Translations under genes and position numbers: made by a program
Notes under the pieces: generated by a model
Database searches by the model: none
Told to the model about the DNA's origin: nothing
What the model saw: only the letters and a program-made list of their open reading frames with translations
Shown here: positions 6,636 to 15,052 of the stretch, piece by piece
Layout: the number at the start of each line of letters is the position of its first letter
Position numbering within the stretch: position 1 is the first letter of the stretch
Source: a virus
Reading direction: 5' to 3' (one strand)
IMG/VR virus record: IMGVR_UViG_3300038701_000961
Span: 1 to 39,943 of that record
DNA: 39,943 bases

Positions 6636-9052
6636 GTTTAAATACATTCAGCATAGTATCCACACCAGCATTTAGCACCACCATCAGCGACTCAGTCTCA
6701 GGTGGGAGGTTGAAGCTGCAAAGTGGGAACGATTGCACCGTGAGGGTGCTCGTGTTGGATGCATCCTACGAGGTTATGGATCTGACTGCATACTCAAGTG
6801 CTACATTAGAGTTTAAGGCCTTAAATGCAGATGGTACAGCCCCCGATGAAGAAGATACAATCGTGGTACAAAAGGTTGATTCATCTTTAACAGCATTACC
6901 CACCAAGGCCCAGTGGGCTGCGGGGACATCTGAGCACATATCCATAGCGCTATCTGATATAGAAACGAACCTCACGGGTACATATTGGATGTCCGTTTAT
7001 TTGACTGGCTCTGCGGGCGAGTTGCATACTGTTTTAGCCGATAAAATTGATTTCCTGGAAGATGGTATACAAGCAGGAGGATCTCCCACAAGTGTCGCTT
7101 CACCATATCTGATATCGGCAAACAATTTATCTGATTTGGCAGACTCTAACGCGGCCGCTGCTAATTTAGGCATACCTCTAGCATTTTCAACTGTCGCATC
7201 CATGTCGGCTTATGATGTATCTTCATTATCAAATGGGGCTATTGCCAGATTGGATGGTTATACATCTGTAGGCGATGGTGCAGAAGGGACTTTCTATTTA
7301 GATAAAGCCAATGGGTCCATATCTGCAGATGATGGGGTTATAATCACTGCCGCTGGGACCGACAACTATTGGCGACGGATGTATGTTCACGAGGATGGAG
7401 TACATGTAGACTGGTTTGGTGCTGTTGGAGATGGTGCCACAGACGATTATGCCAACATCATGAAGGCCGTGAACAACTATCAAGCAATACGATTCGGGTA
7501 TAAAACTTATTATGTTGCCACTCCTATTGGGTTTACCAATGAACAGGAGTTCCTGGGGGTGGGACTATCTTCCACCATAAATAGGGGTTCCACAATCAAG
7601 GGATTAACCGACTGTTTCACCTCAACAGATGCGTCGAATAGGGATAATATCTGGAAGAATCTGAATTTCACCACATCGGGGGCTACCTCAGTGGGTATTA
7701 ATGTGGCAGGTAATCCTACAGGCGGGCTTAGTAACATGTCGCTAGTTGAACAGTGTAGCTTTGAAAATGATTTACAATATGGCATAAAAGGTACAGCACA
7801 GGGTCTGAAAGTTATAAATTCCATTTTTGGTGAGCACAGCTCCTCCACTAACAACATGCTAGCCGGGGCTTATTTAGATGACACCCAGTCCAACACAGCA
7901 GTGTCATTTATCGCTTGTAAATTTAGATATGCTGAGAAAGGCCTTTTATTAGAGGAGACCTCGGGTGTAAATGTGTCGCACTGCCTATTTGAATCATTAT
8001 CGGGTGTGGCAGCACATTTCAAGGGGTGTGGTCCTGTGACAGTAGATAAGTCGTATTTCGAAAACTGCCGCACCACAGATGCGGGGGATGACGGGTTTAT
8101 TAGGTTTGATTCATCTGATACACCAACTGGCTGTAAAGGGCTACGAGTATCTGGAAATTATTTCATAAACAATGGGTCTGTAAACATTGATACAATCATC
8201 GGCGGCAGCTGGGTCACAGCCTTAATGTTCGAGTGCAACTATATAGCCATGGGAGGTTCAGGTAAATATCTCTTTAACAGCGGTGCACAAGAGCCATACT
8301 TATCCCAGAACAATCAAGGTATCCAAGCCTCATATACACCTGTTGACTTCCCTGATTATAATGATCCAGATATGGACGCCCTTACCAGTAAAGGTGACCT
8401 TTTAGTCTATGATGGTTCTGATTACGTTAGAGTGCCTGTAGGTACGAATGATGACGTACTAACTGCAGATTCTGCCCAGTCAGCCGGTGTAAAATGGGCT
8501 GCAGGCGGAGGGGGTGGCGGAGATGGAACCGGATGGACCTTAATAACCACTTCCACCATCGGCTCAACTGTAGCAACTGTATCGTTAGATAACACAGTGT
8601 TCGACGGATCCTATACCAATTATAGAGTAGTGTTTGAAGGTATCTCATGGCAGAATGACGATGGCGGTATCTCGTTTCAGGTCAGTACAGACAATGGCAC
8701 ATCATATTTAAATACCGATGAATACAGCTACACCAGAGGGTGGGGGTATACGGTAACGGCTGATGCATCTAAGACCACAAAAGTATTTCTATGCAGAAAT
8801 GCCACGAATGCGGGGGTTGATTCGACCTCTACATACTCTGGGGAGCTGCACATATATAATCCACACAGTACAGATGCAGATTTCAAGACCATGGTGAGCC
8901 ACGCCTCTTTCTTAAGGGCCGATGGGACAACCATTAGGCAGGGCGCCATAGGGATCGGTATAGAAACTAGCGCAAGCATAGACAACATACAGTTCACCGG
9001 GGAATTCTCTAATTCCTTTACAGCTGGAACAATCAAAGTTTACGGAGCATAA
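6632..9052 (+). CDS. tail fibre/tailspike with pectate-lyase-like beta-helix
   Basis: The 806-aa virion protein probably binds or degrades surface polysaccharide. Residues ~25-150 resemble a baseplate/fibre-attachment domain (LKLQSGNDCTVRVLVLD, TLEFKA, GTYWMSVYLTG). The pectate_lyase_3 signature VDWFGAVGDGATDDYANI (about 259-276) opens a right-handed beta-helix to ~560. Then come SKGDLLVYDGSDYVRVPVG, a glycine hinge (GGGGGGDG) and a C-terminal jelly-roll-like domain ending FTAGTIKVYGA. It lies in the neck cluster between the gp6-like connector and head-closure genes, overlapping its upstream neighbour by four bases and its downstream neighbour by one. That is an unusual position for a receptor-binding protein. 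Catalytic residues cannot be assigned by eye. Confidence 0.85.
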   Translation: MSLNTFSIVSTPAFSTTISDSVSGGRLKLQSGNDCTVRVLVLDASYEVMDLTAYSSATLEFKALNADGTAPDEEDTIVVQKVDSSLTALPTKAQWAAGTSEHISIALSDIETNLTGTYWMSVYLTGSAGELHTVLADKIDFLEDGIQAGGSPTSVASPYLISANNLSDLADSNAAAANLGIPLAFSTVASMSAYDVSSLSNGAIARLDGYTSVGDGAEGTFYLDKANGSISADDGVIITAAGTDNYWRRMYVHEDGVHVDWFGAVGDGATDDYANIMKAVNNYQAIRFGYKTYYVATPIGFTNEQEFLGVGLSSTINRGSTIKGLTDCFTSTDASNRDNIWKNLNFTTSGATSVGINVAGNPTGGLSNMSLVEQCSFENDLQYGIKGTAQGLKVINSIFGEHSSSTNNMLAGAYLDDTQSNTAVSFIACKFRYAEKGLLLEETSGVNVSHCLFESLSGVAAHFKGCGPVTVDKSYFENCRTTDAGDDGFIRFDSSDTPTGCKGLRVSGNYFINNGSVNIDTIIGGSWVTALMFECNYIAMGGSGKYLFNSGAQEPYLSQNNQGIQASYTPVDFPDYNDPDMDALTSKGDLLVYDGSDYVRVPVGTNDDVLTADSAQSAGVKWAAGGGGGGDGTGWTLITTSTIGSTVATVSLDNTVFDGSYTNYRVVFEGISWQNDDGGISFQVSTDNGTSYLNTDEYSYTRGWGYTVTADASKTTKVFLCRNATNAGVDSTSTYSGELHIYNPHSTDADFKTMVSHASFLRADGTTIRQGAIGIGIETSASIDNIQFTGEFSNSFTAGTIKVYGA

Positions 9053-9261
9053 TGAAAAATTTAAATATAGGAAAAGACAAGTCGGAGATTATAGAGATCG
9101 AAGATGTTATACCCACACCTCCACATTACGGTGCAGAGCGTGCTGCGGAATACCCCACAATCCAAGAGCAGCTCGATATGTTATACTGGGATAGTATTAA
9201 TGGCACCAGCAAGTGGGTGGACCTGATTAAGAGCATTAAAGAGAAACATCCTAAATCATGA
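9052..9261 (+). CDS. small protein of fibre-associated YPTIQEQLDMLY type
   Basis: The 69-aa product contains AAEYPTIQEQLDMLYWDSING and ends SIKEKHPKS. A YPS/TI-x-x-QLDMLY core with a KYP/KHP tail recurs in small phage proteins next to fibre genes, often annotated as hypothetical or as fibre/tail accessory proteins. Start overlaps the fibre stop (TAATG) and stop overlaps the next start (ATGA), so it is co-translated. Its job is unknown; a chaperone or fibre-attachment role is inference from position. Confidence 0.7.
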   Translation: MKNLNIGKDKSEIIEIEDVIPTPPHYGAERAAEYPTIQEQLDMLYWDSINGTSKWVDLIKSIKEKHPKS

Positions 9262-9590
9262 ACCCCGGTAAACTAGACAGATTGATATCAATACAGGAGT
9301 TGACCACCTCAGTTGACTCGTATGGAGGGCATACCAACACATTTAATAATCCTGTGTTAACGCCTGCGCATATGTCTATTCAGGGTGGGGGACGTAAACA
9401 AAGTGGCTTATCTGGCTATGAGTATAATATAGTCTTTACTATACGGTATAAGTCAGGTATAACGCCCGAGACACATAGAATACAGTATGACGGTCAGAAG
9501 TATGATATCCTGGTTGTTATGGAAATGAGCAGACGCCAATGGTTAAAAATTGTCTGTAAACGTACAACCCATCAGAATGATGCCGTTTAA
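9258..9590 (+). CDS. head closure / head-tail adaptor (gp7/SPP1 gp16-like)
   Basis: The 110-aa product begins MNPGKLDRLISIQELTTSVDSYGG, the characteristic opening of phage head-tail adaptors (GxLdrrItiq..t...D..Gg). It continues through a beta-barrel-like FTIRYKSGITPETHRIQYDGQKYDIL segment. Such proteins form the stopper ring that retains DNA after packaging. It overlaps the start of the following gene by 14 nt. Confidence 0.85.
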   Translation: MNPGKLDRLISIQELTTSVDSYGGHTNTFNNPVLTPAHMSIQGGGRKQSGLSGYEYNIVFTIRYKSGITPETHRIQYDGQKYDILVVMEMSRRQWLKIVCKRTTHQNDAV

Positions 9591-10005
9591 TAGTTTTAAA
9601 GTTATAACCAATGAGAAGGAGGTACTAAAAAGCCTCAAACAGACAGGCAAGAATGTCACTGCCACCACAGCTGTCGGGAAAGCAGCGCGGCATCTCGTAA
9701 AGGCCTTAAAACAATCAGCACCTGTAGGACAGTCAAGGGGCGGAACTAAGTTAAAAGACTCCTTCGGGGTGAGTAAGCAAAAGGCTCGTAAAACAGGCCT
9801 TGTTCTCACGAAAGTTGGTTCACTGTTGTCTTTGGGTAAATGGCGCATCCTACATATACTAGAATTTGGCCGTAAAAGTGGTAAGGGTAAAAAGCCCTTC
9901 ATGCGGCAAACCTTCGCCAATGAGCGAGATACCATGTTAAAGATTTTCACCGATGAATTTAAACGCAAGATAAACTTCGTAATAAAGAAGTACAGAAACA
10001 AATGA
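9577..10005 (+). CDS. neck/tail-completion protein (HK97 gp10-like)
   Basis: The 142-aa basic protein has the gp10-like features: alternating helices near the start (LKSLKQTGKN...AARHLVKALKQSAPV), a G-rich turn, and WRILHILEFGRKSGKGKKPFMRQTF, the conserved E-x-G...kPFmrpA motif. Start ATG 9577 (or 9580) lies inside the adaptor gene; the longer frame would need a TTG at 9550. It joins head closure to the tail tube end. Confidence 0.85.
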   Translation: MMPFNSFKVITNEKEVLKSLKQTGKNVTATTAVGKAARHLVKALKQSAPVGQSRGGTKLKDSFGVSKQKARKTGLVLTKVGSLLSLGKWRILHILEFGRKSGKGKKPFMRQTFANERDTMLKIFTDEFKRKINFVIKKYRNK

Positions 10006-10388
10006 TTGACCCACGAACAGTAAGACAGCGACTCATAGATGACGTGACAGTAAGTGCAATCGTTGGCACAAACATTACTTGGGGACCTCCTCAAGCATCT
10101 TTAAATGCACCAGCGGTGTGGTTTTCGGTTGTATCCTTCACACGCGAGTCTACATTTACGGGAGCGTTTCCTTATAATAGAACTTTAATTGATATTCATC
10201 TAGTTTCCACATCAGCTTCAGAACACAAATCTCTAATAGATGCTGTCATCTCGGCATACGACCACGCTGAGTATACAGCACATTCTACAGAGGTTAAACA
10301 AGCCCTAATTCAGGGTTTGGTAGATTCTGATTGGGATGAGGACACAGATGAATATCATTCAATATTAACCATACAATTCACAACCTAA
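10002..10388 (+). CDS. tail terminator/completion protein (DUF3168/gp17-like)
   Basis: The 128-aa product begins MIDPRTVRQRLIDDVTVSAIVGTNITWG and ends EYHSILTIQFTT. A start helix, a central NRTLIDIHLVSTSASEHKSLIDAVISAY segment and a terminal beta strand match tail-completion proteins that cap the tail tube. It starts ATGA-overlapped with the previous gene and sits directly before the tail tube gene. Confidence 0.8.
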   Translation: MIDPRTVRQRLIDDVTVSAIVGTNITWGPPQASLNAPAVWFSVVSFTRESTFTGAFPYNRTLIDIHLVSTSASEHKSLIDAVISAYDHAEYTAHSTEVKQALIQGLVDSDWDEDTDEYHSILTIQFTT

Positions 10389-10401
10389 ACTATATAATAC
10401 T

Positions 10402-10836
10402 ATGGCACAACGAGCAGACGATATCAAATTTGAGATCAGTAGTGATGGCGGCACCACGTATGTCGACTACACTTCGATTCTCATCGAATTAACACCCCCA
10501 TCTATGGAGCGCACCATGATCGACGCTACCAAATTGACGGACACGCACAAAGTATACATCCCCGGTTCAGTCGAATCTGGTGAGATTTCCGCCGTGTTCG
10601 AATTTGACGAGGGCGACACCAAACTGTGGGGCACAACCGGACTAGTGATTGAGGGCAATGCTGCAGCTGATAGCGCGGTGGCGTTTAAACTCAGGATTTC
10701 AGTTCCCAACTCTGCAGCAGAGACAGCTGTATGGGACGCTTACCTAGCAAGTTCCGCTATCGGACCGGGAACGAAGGATGAGAGAGCTACTTTTTCCGCA
10801 TCCTTCAAACTGACCGGCAGCGCAACCTTAAGTTAA
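10402..10836 (+). CDS. major tail tube protein
   Basis: The 144-aa product is probably the stacked hexamer forming the tail tube. It begins MAQRADDIKFEISSDGGTTYVDYTSI, has the beta-rich VESGEISAVFEFDEGDTKLW core and ends KDERATFSASFKLTGSATLS. It lies just before the frameshifted chaperones and tape measure, the fixed place for this gene in long-tailed phages. No Shine-Dalgarno sequence precedes ATG 10402 (leader TATATAATACT), as for the capsid gene. Confidence 0.85.
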   Translation: MAQRADDIKFEISSDGGTTYVDYTSILIELTPPSMERTMIDATKLTDTHKVYIPGSVESGEISAVFEFDEGDTKLWGTTGLVIEGNAAADSAVAFKLRISVPNSAAETAVWDAYLASSAIGPGTKDERATFSASFKLTGSATLS

Positions 10837-10855
10837 TTAACAGGAGGAACTAACA

Positions 10856-11143
10856 ATGATTAAAGTAAAGGGTAAAGAAGTAGAGCTACACATGGATTGG
10901 TTTACAATGACCAAACTAGATAAAGAGTTCGGCATAAAATTAAATAATCTTGCAGAACTTGAGAATAGCCCCGTGTTGCAAACAGATGTACTGATCGCCC
11001 TCATGCCCAAGGATGTTACACTAACATTTGAGGAGGCATGCGAGGTATTCAATGAAAATGGACCAGTAAAGGTAGTCTCTGAGTTGAGTGATGTCATCAT
11101 TAAATACTTTGGAGAAGACCTGCAGGGGGAGACGAAAGCCTGA
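10856..11143 (+). CDS. tail assembly chaperone (gpG-like)
   Basis: The 95-aa non-frameshifted product is all-helical and acidic at its C-terminus (YFGEDLQGETKA). It sits between tube and tape measure where lambda G is found. Such proteins coat the tape measure during tail assembly. It has a strong ribosome site (AGGAGG, 7 nt before ATG), in contrast to its late-gene neighbours. A minority of ribosomes is expected to shift -1 near the end to make the G-T fusion. Confidence 0.85.
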   Translation: MIKVKGKEVELHMDWFTMTKLDKEFGIKLNNLAELENSPVLQTDVLIALMPKDVTLTFEEACEVFNENGPVKVVSELSDVIIKYFGEDLQGETKA

Positions 11144-11451
11144 AGCAGTGGGCGTTCTATCGTGCAGTTATAGGGTTATCTGATACAGAGATATCCAACA
11201 TGTCACAAACCCAGTTAAATCATTTGTACTGGGCCCACGAAAGAGAGCACTACCGCAATGACCTAAGGATCGGTCATCTTCAGGCATTAATAGCTAACTT
11301 AAAGACAGATCCGAAGAAGCGTAAACGGCCGTATGAAGCGCTGGACTTTGTTTGCGTACCTGATCCAGATAAAGAAGGGGTTCGTAATAAGAAGATGGCA
11401 CGCGCCGTAAGTGAGTTCACAAAGATAATAAAAAACACCAAATGTCAATAA
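10856..11451 (+). CDS. tail assembly chaperone fusion (gpGT-like, -1 frameshift)
   Basis: The -1 frame is open from 11104 to 11451 and reads SLKQWAFYRAVIGLSDTEIS before its first ATG (11200). So the second frame is coding upstream of any usable start and has no ribosome site of its own. This is the classic G/GT arrangement. The T part (MSQTQLNHLYWAHEREHY ... IKNTKCQ) overlaps the tape-measure start by 10 nt. A shift within 11104-11143 gives a protein of about 198 aa. Confidence 0.8.
11125..11131 (+). other. probable -1 ribosomal slippery site
   Basis: In the G/GT overlap the zero frame reads CAG GGG GAG ACG AAA GCC TGA. GGGGGAG at 11125-11131 lets the glycine tRNA on GGG re-pair with GGG one base back. 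No other run in the overlap allows good re-pairing. It is not a perfect X-XXY-YYZ heptamer, so the exact site is a best guess. Confidence 0.6.
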
Positions 11452-13481
11452 AAAATAAAATAGCCAGCTTATTCGTAGCCGTTGATGGTGATACGAGAGG
11501 GTTCCGCAAGAGTCTCAAAAAGACCCAGGGACCTATTAAGAAGTTTACCAACAATGCACAGAGGATGAGAAATTCATTCCTGGTATTAACAGGTGTTGCA
11601 ACTGCGTTTGCGGGACTGGCAGCAAAGACTGCAGGCGTGTGGGGCGAGGCTATGCAAACTCTACAAGCAGCTACGGGTGCCACAGGACAAGAGTTTGAGG
11701 CATTGAAGGGAAGCTTATCTAATGTACTGGGCACCACAGGGGCAGATATACAATCTGTCGCTTCTGCCATGGGCGAAATAAGTACTCGTGCTGGCTTGTC
11801 GGGCAAGGCGCTGGAGCAGGTAACTCAACAAGCTGCCAAATTATCATCAATTACAGGCGAGTCGGCCGAACAATTAGCGGCACAAACTACAAGTGCAGCC
11901 AACTTGTTTGGCGTTCAAAAAGAAAAATTAGCTGGTATTTTTGATACACTGTTCACTATATCACAGAAGACGGGTGCTTCAGTTACCAGTATAACAAGCA
12001 CACTAAACAATTACGGTGCTACGCTTAAAACACTTGGCTTCAGTATGGAAGAGGCCTCACAAGTGGTGGGTAATTTCGAAAAGAATGGTTTAGCAGCCAG
12101 GAGGGCGATGGCCGGATTGTCCATAGGGCTCAGAAACTTAGCGGCAGCTGGCGTTACAGACATGCGTGAAGGTATGCAGCTGTTAGTAGAAGCAATTAAA
12201 AATGCTGATACGGACGCTGAGAAATTAAATATAGCCACCAAAGCGTTTGGGTCGGAGGGTGCTATACAGATGGTACAAGCCATTGAAAAAGGCGTGTTTG
12301 CTTTGGAAGACTTGGACAAAACACTTGAGGAAGCAGATGGGTCCATTAACAAAGTGGCTGGGGACACACGTACATTAAGCCAAGCCTGGAATGATTTCAC
12401 TAGTCAGATGTCATCCTCCCTGGGACCATTATCTGACAAGCTAGAAAACACATTAGTGGCCGGATTAGACTACCTTAAGGACGTCATGAAGGACTTACCT
12501 ATGGTGTGGGGTTTTGTGGTAGACAAGTTTTCTGAAACGATGGACACAATATCAACCAAAGTCAAAGAGTTCTTCGATGTCGGGGGTAAGATAGCCAAGG
12601 TAAACCAATGGATTCGAGATCAGTTCGCCCAAACTGAAGATGAAGTGGTGGGCAATTCTACCTTCCCTGATTTAGTAGACGGTGTTAAGTCTGAAACAAA
12701 ACGTCTGGTGGATGGTATGCAGCCTATCATCGATATAAACAAGGAGGTTCGTAAGGAGTTTGAGAAAACTCAGAAAGAGTTTGAGTCTAATCGACAAAGA
12801 GTCGCTGATATGCTAGCAGACAAAAAAGAGAAGAAGAAAGGTGGCACAGGCGCAGGTTTCTTTGGTATAACCCCACAATCACTAGGTTCCCAGATCGCAT
12901 CAGGCATACAATCTGGTGATTTTTCACAGATTGGCCGGTCAATCGCATCGTCCTTTGTATCCCAGGGGTTTGACGCCATCGGTCAACAGATGTTCGCACC
13001 AGGAGAAGAATTTAATAACAATTTTGCCAGTATTTTTAGCCAACAGGGTTCTTCGTTCCTGAGTGGGCTGGGTAACGCCCTTTCCTCTGTAGCATCGGCT
13101 ATCTTTGGAGGTGGCGGAGGAGGTGGTCTACTCGGCGGTATCGGGTCTGCAATTGGGGGTTTATTTGGATTTGCCACAGGTGGACAGTTCGAAGTCAGTG
13201 GCTCCGGTGGCGTAGACTCCAATATCGTAGCCTTCAAGGCAACTCCTGGTGAAGTCGTGACAGTCAGTAGACCCCAAGATATGGCTCTACCACAAGCAGC
13301 ATCGGCGGCCACAGGACCCGTTGTGCAACAAACAATAAATGTACATCCCTCCACCGCTGAGCAGACCCGCCAAGAGATTTTCAATATGTTACCTTCTATA
13401 CATAAAAGTACGGTTGATGCTGTAGGTCGATCAGTACAAAAAGGAGGATCACAATCTAAAAAGATAAGAGGTAAACAATAA
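11442..13481 (+). CDS. tail tape measure protein (TP901 type)
   Basis: This sets tail length and is ejected with DNA. The 679-aa protein has a TP901-like N-terminal core (KTAGVWGEAMQTLQAATGAT; AAKLSSITGESAEQLA; NGLAARRAMAGLSIGLRNL, residues ~65-240), a helical middle with charged coiled-coil (IINKEVRKEFEKTQKEFE region ~430-470), and a glycine-rich C-terminus (GGGGGGGLLGGIGSAIGG) followed by FATGGQFEVSGSGG. It is short for the class, implying a tail of roughly 100 nm at the usual ~1.5 angstrom per residue. It overlaps T upstream and the next gene by one base. Confidence 0.92.
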   Translation: MSIKNKIASLFVAVDGDTRGFRKSLKKTQGPIKKFTNNAQRMRNSFLVLTGVATAFAGLAAKTAGVWGEAMQTLQAATGATGQEFEALKGSLSNVLGTTGADIQSVASAMGEISTRAGLSGKALEQVTQQAAKLSSITGESAEQLAAQTTSAANLFGVQKEKLAGIFDTLFTISQKTGASVTSITSTLNNYGATLKTLGFSMEEASQVVGNFEKNGLAARRAMAGLSIGLRNLAAAGVTDMREGMQLLVEAIKNADTDAEKLNIATKAFGSEGAIQMVQAIEKGVFALEDLDKTLEEADGSINKVAGDTRTLSQAWNDFTSQMSSSLGPLSDKLENTLVAGLDYLKDVMKDLPMVWGFVVDKFSETMDTISTKVKEFFDVGGKIAKVNQWIRDQFAQTEDEVVGNSTFPDLVDGVKSETKRLVDGMQPIIDINKEVRKEFEKTQKEFESNRQRVADMLADKKEKKKGGTGAGFFGITPQSLGSQIASGIQSGDFSQIGRSIASSFVSQGFDAIGQQMFAPGEEFNNNFASIFSQQGSSFLSGLGNALSSVASAIFGGGGGGGLLGGIGSAIGGLFGFATGGQFEVSGSGGVDSNIVAFKATPGEVVTVSRPQDMALPQAASAATGPVVQQTINVHPSTAEQTRQEIFNMLPSIHKSTVDAVGRSVQKGGSQSKKIRGKQ

Positions 13482-14095
13482 TGTCATTAATTACTTTTCC
13501 ATCAAATTATTCCCCATCGTCAGTTAATTGGCGTATGCAGAGTATCACAGCATCTAATGTATCTCCATTCACGGGGCACCAACAGATCTATGCGTACCCC
13601 GGACAGTGGTGGGAGGCAGATGTAGTATTAACCCCTATGACTAGAGCAGATTATGCTATATGGGCTGGTTTCTTTGCACGCCTGAATGTAATGGAAAACT
13701 ATTTTTATATGAGCCCCTCTAACGAGGCTACATCTAGGGGTACACCAGGAGGTACACCATTAGTTAATGGGAATGGTCAGGCAGGTTCCAGCACACTAGT
13801 TACTGATGGATGGTCACTAAGCACCACAGTCCTACAGACAGGGGACTTCATATCAGTACAGGGCTCGTCTTATAAATCTCTATACCGTGTCACAGGCCCG
13901 GTCACAAGTGATGGGTCGGGTAACGCAAATGTGGGTGTGTGGCCCAAGGTACGTTCCGATGTGGCCGACAACGCAACAATTGAGTACAACCCTCCCGTTG
14001 GCACGTTCAGATTGGCTAGCCCTAACATACAGGTGTTAGAGGGAGAAGATAACTTATTTAATGTACAATTCTCAGTAAGGGAGGTATTTAAGTAA
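13481..14095 (+). CDS. distal/minor tail protein
   Basis: The 204-aa beta-rich product begins MSLITFPSNYSPSSVNWRMQS and contains YPGQWWEADVVLTPMTRADYAIWAGFFARL. This pattern is common to tail proteins placed right after the tape measure in lambda/HK97-like and marine siphophages. It ends EDNLFNVQFSVREVFK. By position it is probably the distal tail ring that connects tube and tip. The precise family name is uncertain. Confidence 0.75.
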   Translation: MSLITFPSNYSPSSVNWRMQSITASNVSPFTGHQQIYAYPGQWWEADVVLTPMTRADYAIWAGFFARLNVMENYFYMSPSNEATSRGTPGGTPLVNGNGQAGSSTLVTDGWSLSTTVLQTGDFISVQGSSYKSLYRVTGPVTSDGSGNANVGVWPKVRSDVADNATIEYNPPVGTFRLASPNIQVLEGEDNLFNVQFSVREVFK

Positions 14096-14096
14096 A

Positions 14097-14648
14097 ATGT
14101 CCAGGGGAGACGCAGCATTTAAGGCAGCAGCCGAGGCAGAGGTAGTACACCCTGCTATATTCGTACAACTCAAGTTTGACGAGGGGGATTTCAATGTATG
14201 GACTGGTCTAGGTGAAAAAGCGCTTGGGGGTGAGGGGACCTTCCAAGGAGTTGGAGGCTTAATGGAAGTAGGTGAATTTATAGAAAGTACAGACACTGAG
14301 GCAACAGACATCACATTAAAACTGAATGGGATCCCTAGTGATTTCCTCATTGACGTAATGGGGTCTGCATATCAAGGTAGGGAAGCCAAGATCTTCCTAG
14401 CCCTATATAGCTCTGATGGAGCTCTATTATCATATGTCACCATGTTTCGGGGCCGCATGAGCACACTTACTATACAGGACAGCGGTGGAGATATCACAGT
14501 TGAGGCCATACTTCAATCATCCTTAACTAATCTTTTAAGACCCTCTGAAAAGAGGTTCACTGACTCAGACCTTAGATCTCGGTTTTCCGACGATGCAGGG
14601 CTGGCATATATATCCACCATCAAGGACATACAAATCAAATGGAAGTAA
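14097..14648 (+). CDS. tail tip/baseplate hub protein (DUF2163-like)
   Basis: The 183-aa product has the pattern EVVHPAIFVQLKFDEGDFNVWTG, TFQGVGGLMEVGEFIESTDTEATDITLKLNGIPS, FRGRMSTLTIQDSG and PSEKRFTDSDLRSRFSDDAGLAYI. It matches a family of tail proteins that in gene-transfer-agent-like tails precede a cell-wall peptidase and the tip protein, as here. It overlaps the next gene by 10 nt. Function in hub assembly is inferred from family position. Confidence 0.75.
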   Translation: MSRGDAAFKAAAEAEVVHPAIFVQLKFDEGDFNVWTGLGEKALGGEGTFQGVGGLMEVGEFIESTDTEATDITLKLNGIPSDFLIDVMGSAYQGREAKIFLALYSSDGALLSYVTMFRGRMSTLTIQDSGGDITVEAILQSSLTNLLRPSEKRFTDSDLRSRFSDDAGLAYISTIKDIQIKWK

Positions 14649-15052
14649 AACACGAATTAGACAAATTCCTAGTTAGCTGGTCCCGTAAAGATTTTAATTG
14701 GGGGTCACATAACTGTGCAACCATGGCTGTACTATGGGTATCTCATATAACAAACCGTCGTGGATTAGAACAATTCCTACCGCCCCAGGACGCCACTAAG
14801 GCGGGTGTATGCCGACACATGATAGGCACCCTTAAAGGGAAAAACATCATCCAGGTGGTTGACGGGCTGTATGAGCGTAAGAGTAAACCTGAAACGGGGG
14901 ATGTAGTCGCCTACAGGTCAGGTACAGAGGGGGAAGTAATGGAGTATTCACTAGGGGTATGTTTGGAGGATAACATTGCGGTTATGTCACCCACGGGGGT
15001 GGTATTTTTACCAAAATCTAAATCAGTAGTAGTATGGGACGTTTTTGTATAA
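14639..15052 (+). CDS. NlpC/P60-like tail peptidase (DUF6950-like)
   Basis: The 137-aa product has WSRKDFNWGSHNCATMAVLWV, matching the W..DCa.fAa motif around the nucleophile Cys (C26) of NlpC/P60-like tail proteins. A later ETGDVVAYR strand resembles the barrel of that fold. A second His is not obvious, so activity is unsure. By order (DUF2163-like, peptidase, tip) it probably nicks peptidoglycan during DNA entry. It is also the only recognisable candidate for a peptidoglycan hydrolase in the window. Confidence 0.65.
   Translation: MEVKHELDKFLVSWSRKDFNWGSHNCATMAVLWVSHITNRRGLEQFLPPQDATKAGVCRHMIGTLKGKNIIQVVDGLYERKSKPETGDVVAYRSGTEGEVMEYSLGVCLEDNIAVMSPTGVVFLPKSKSVVVWDVFV

Noticed and set aside
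6632-9052. Diversity-generating retroelement acting on the fibre C-terminus
   Set aside because: No reverse transcriptase and no template/variable repeat pair was seen.
11200-11451. Independent 83-aa gene starting at ATG 11200
   Set aside because: It lacks a ribosome site and the frame is coding well upstream of this ATG, so it is the frameshifted part of the chaperone fusion.
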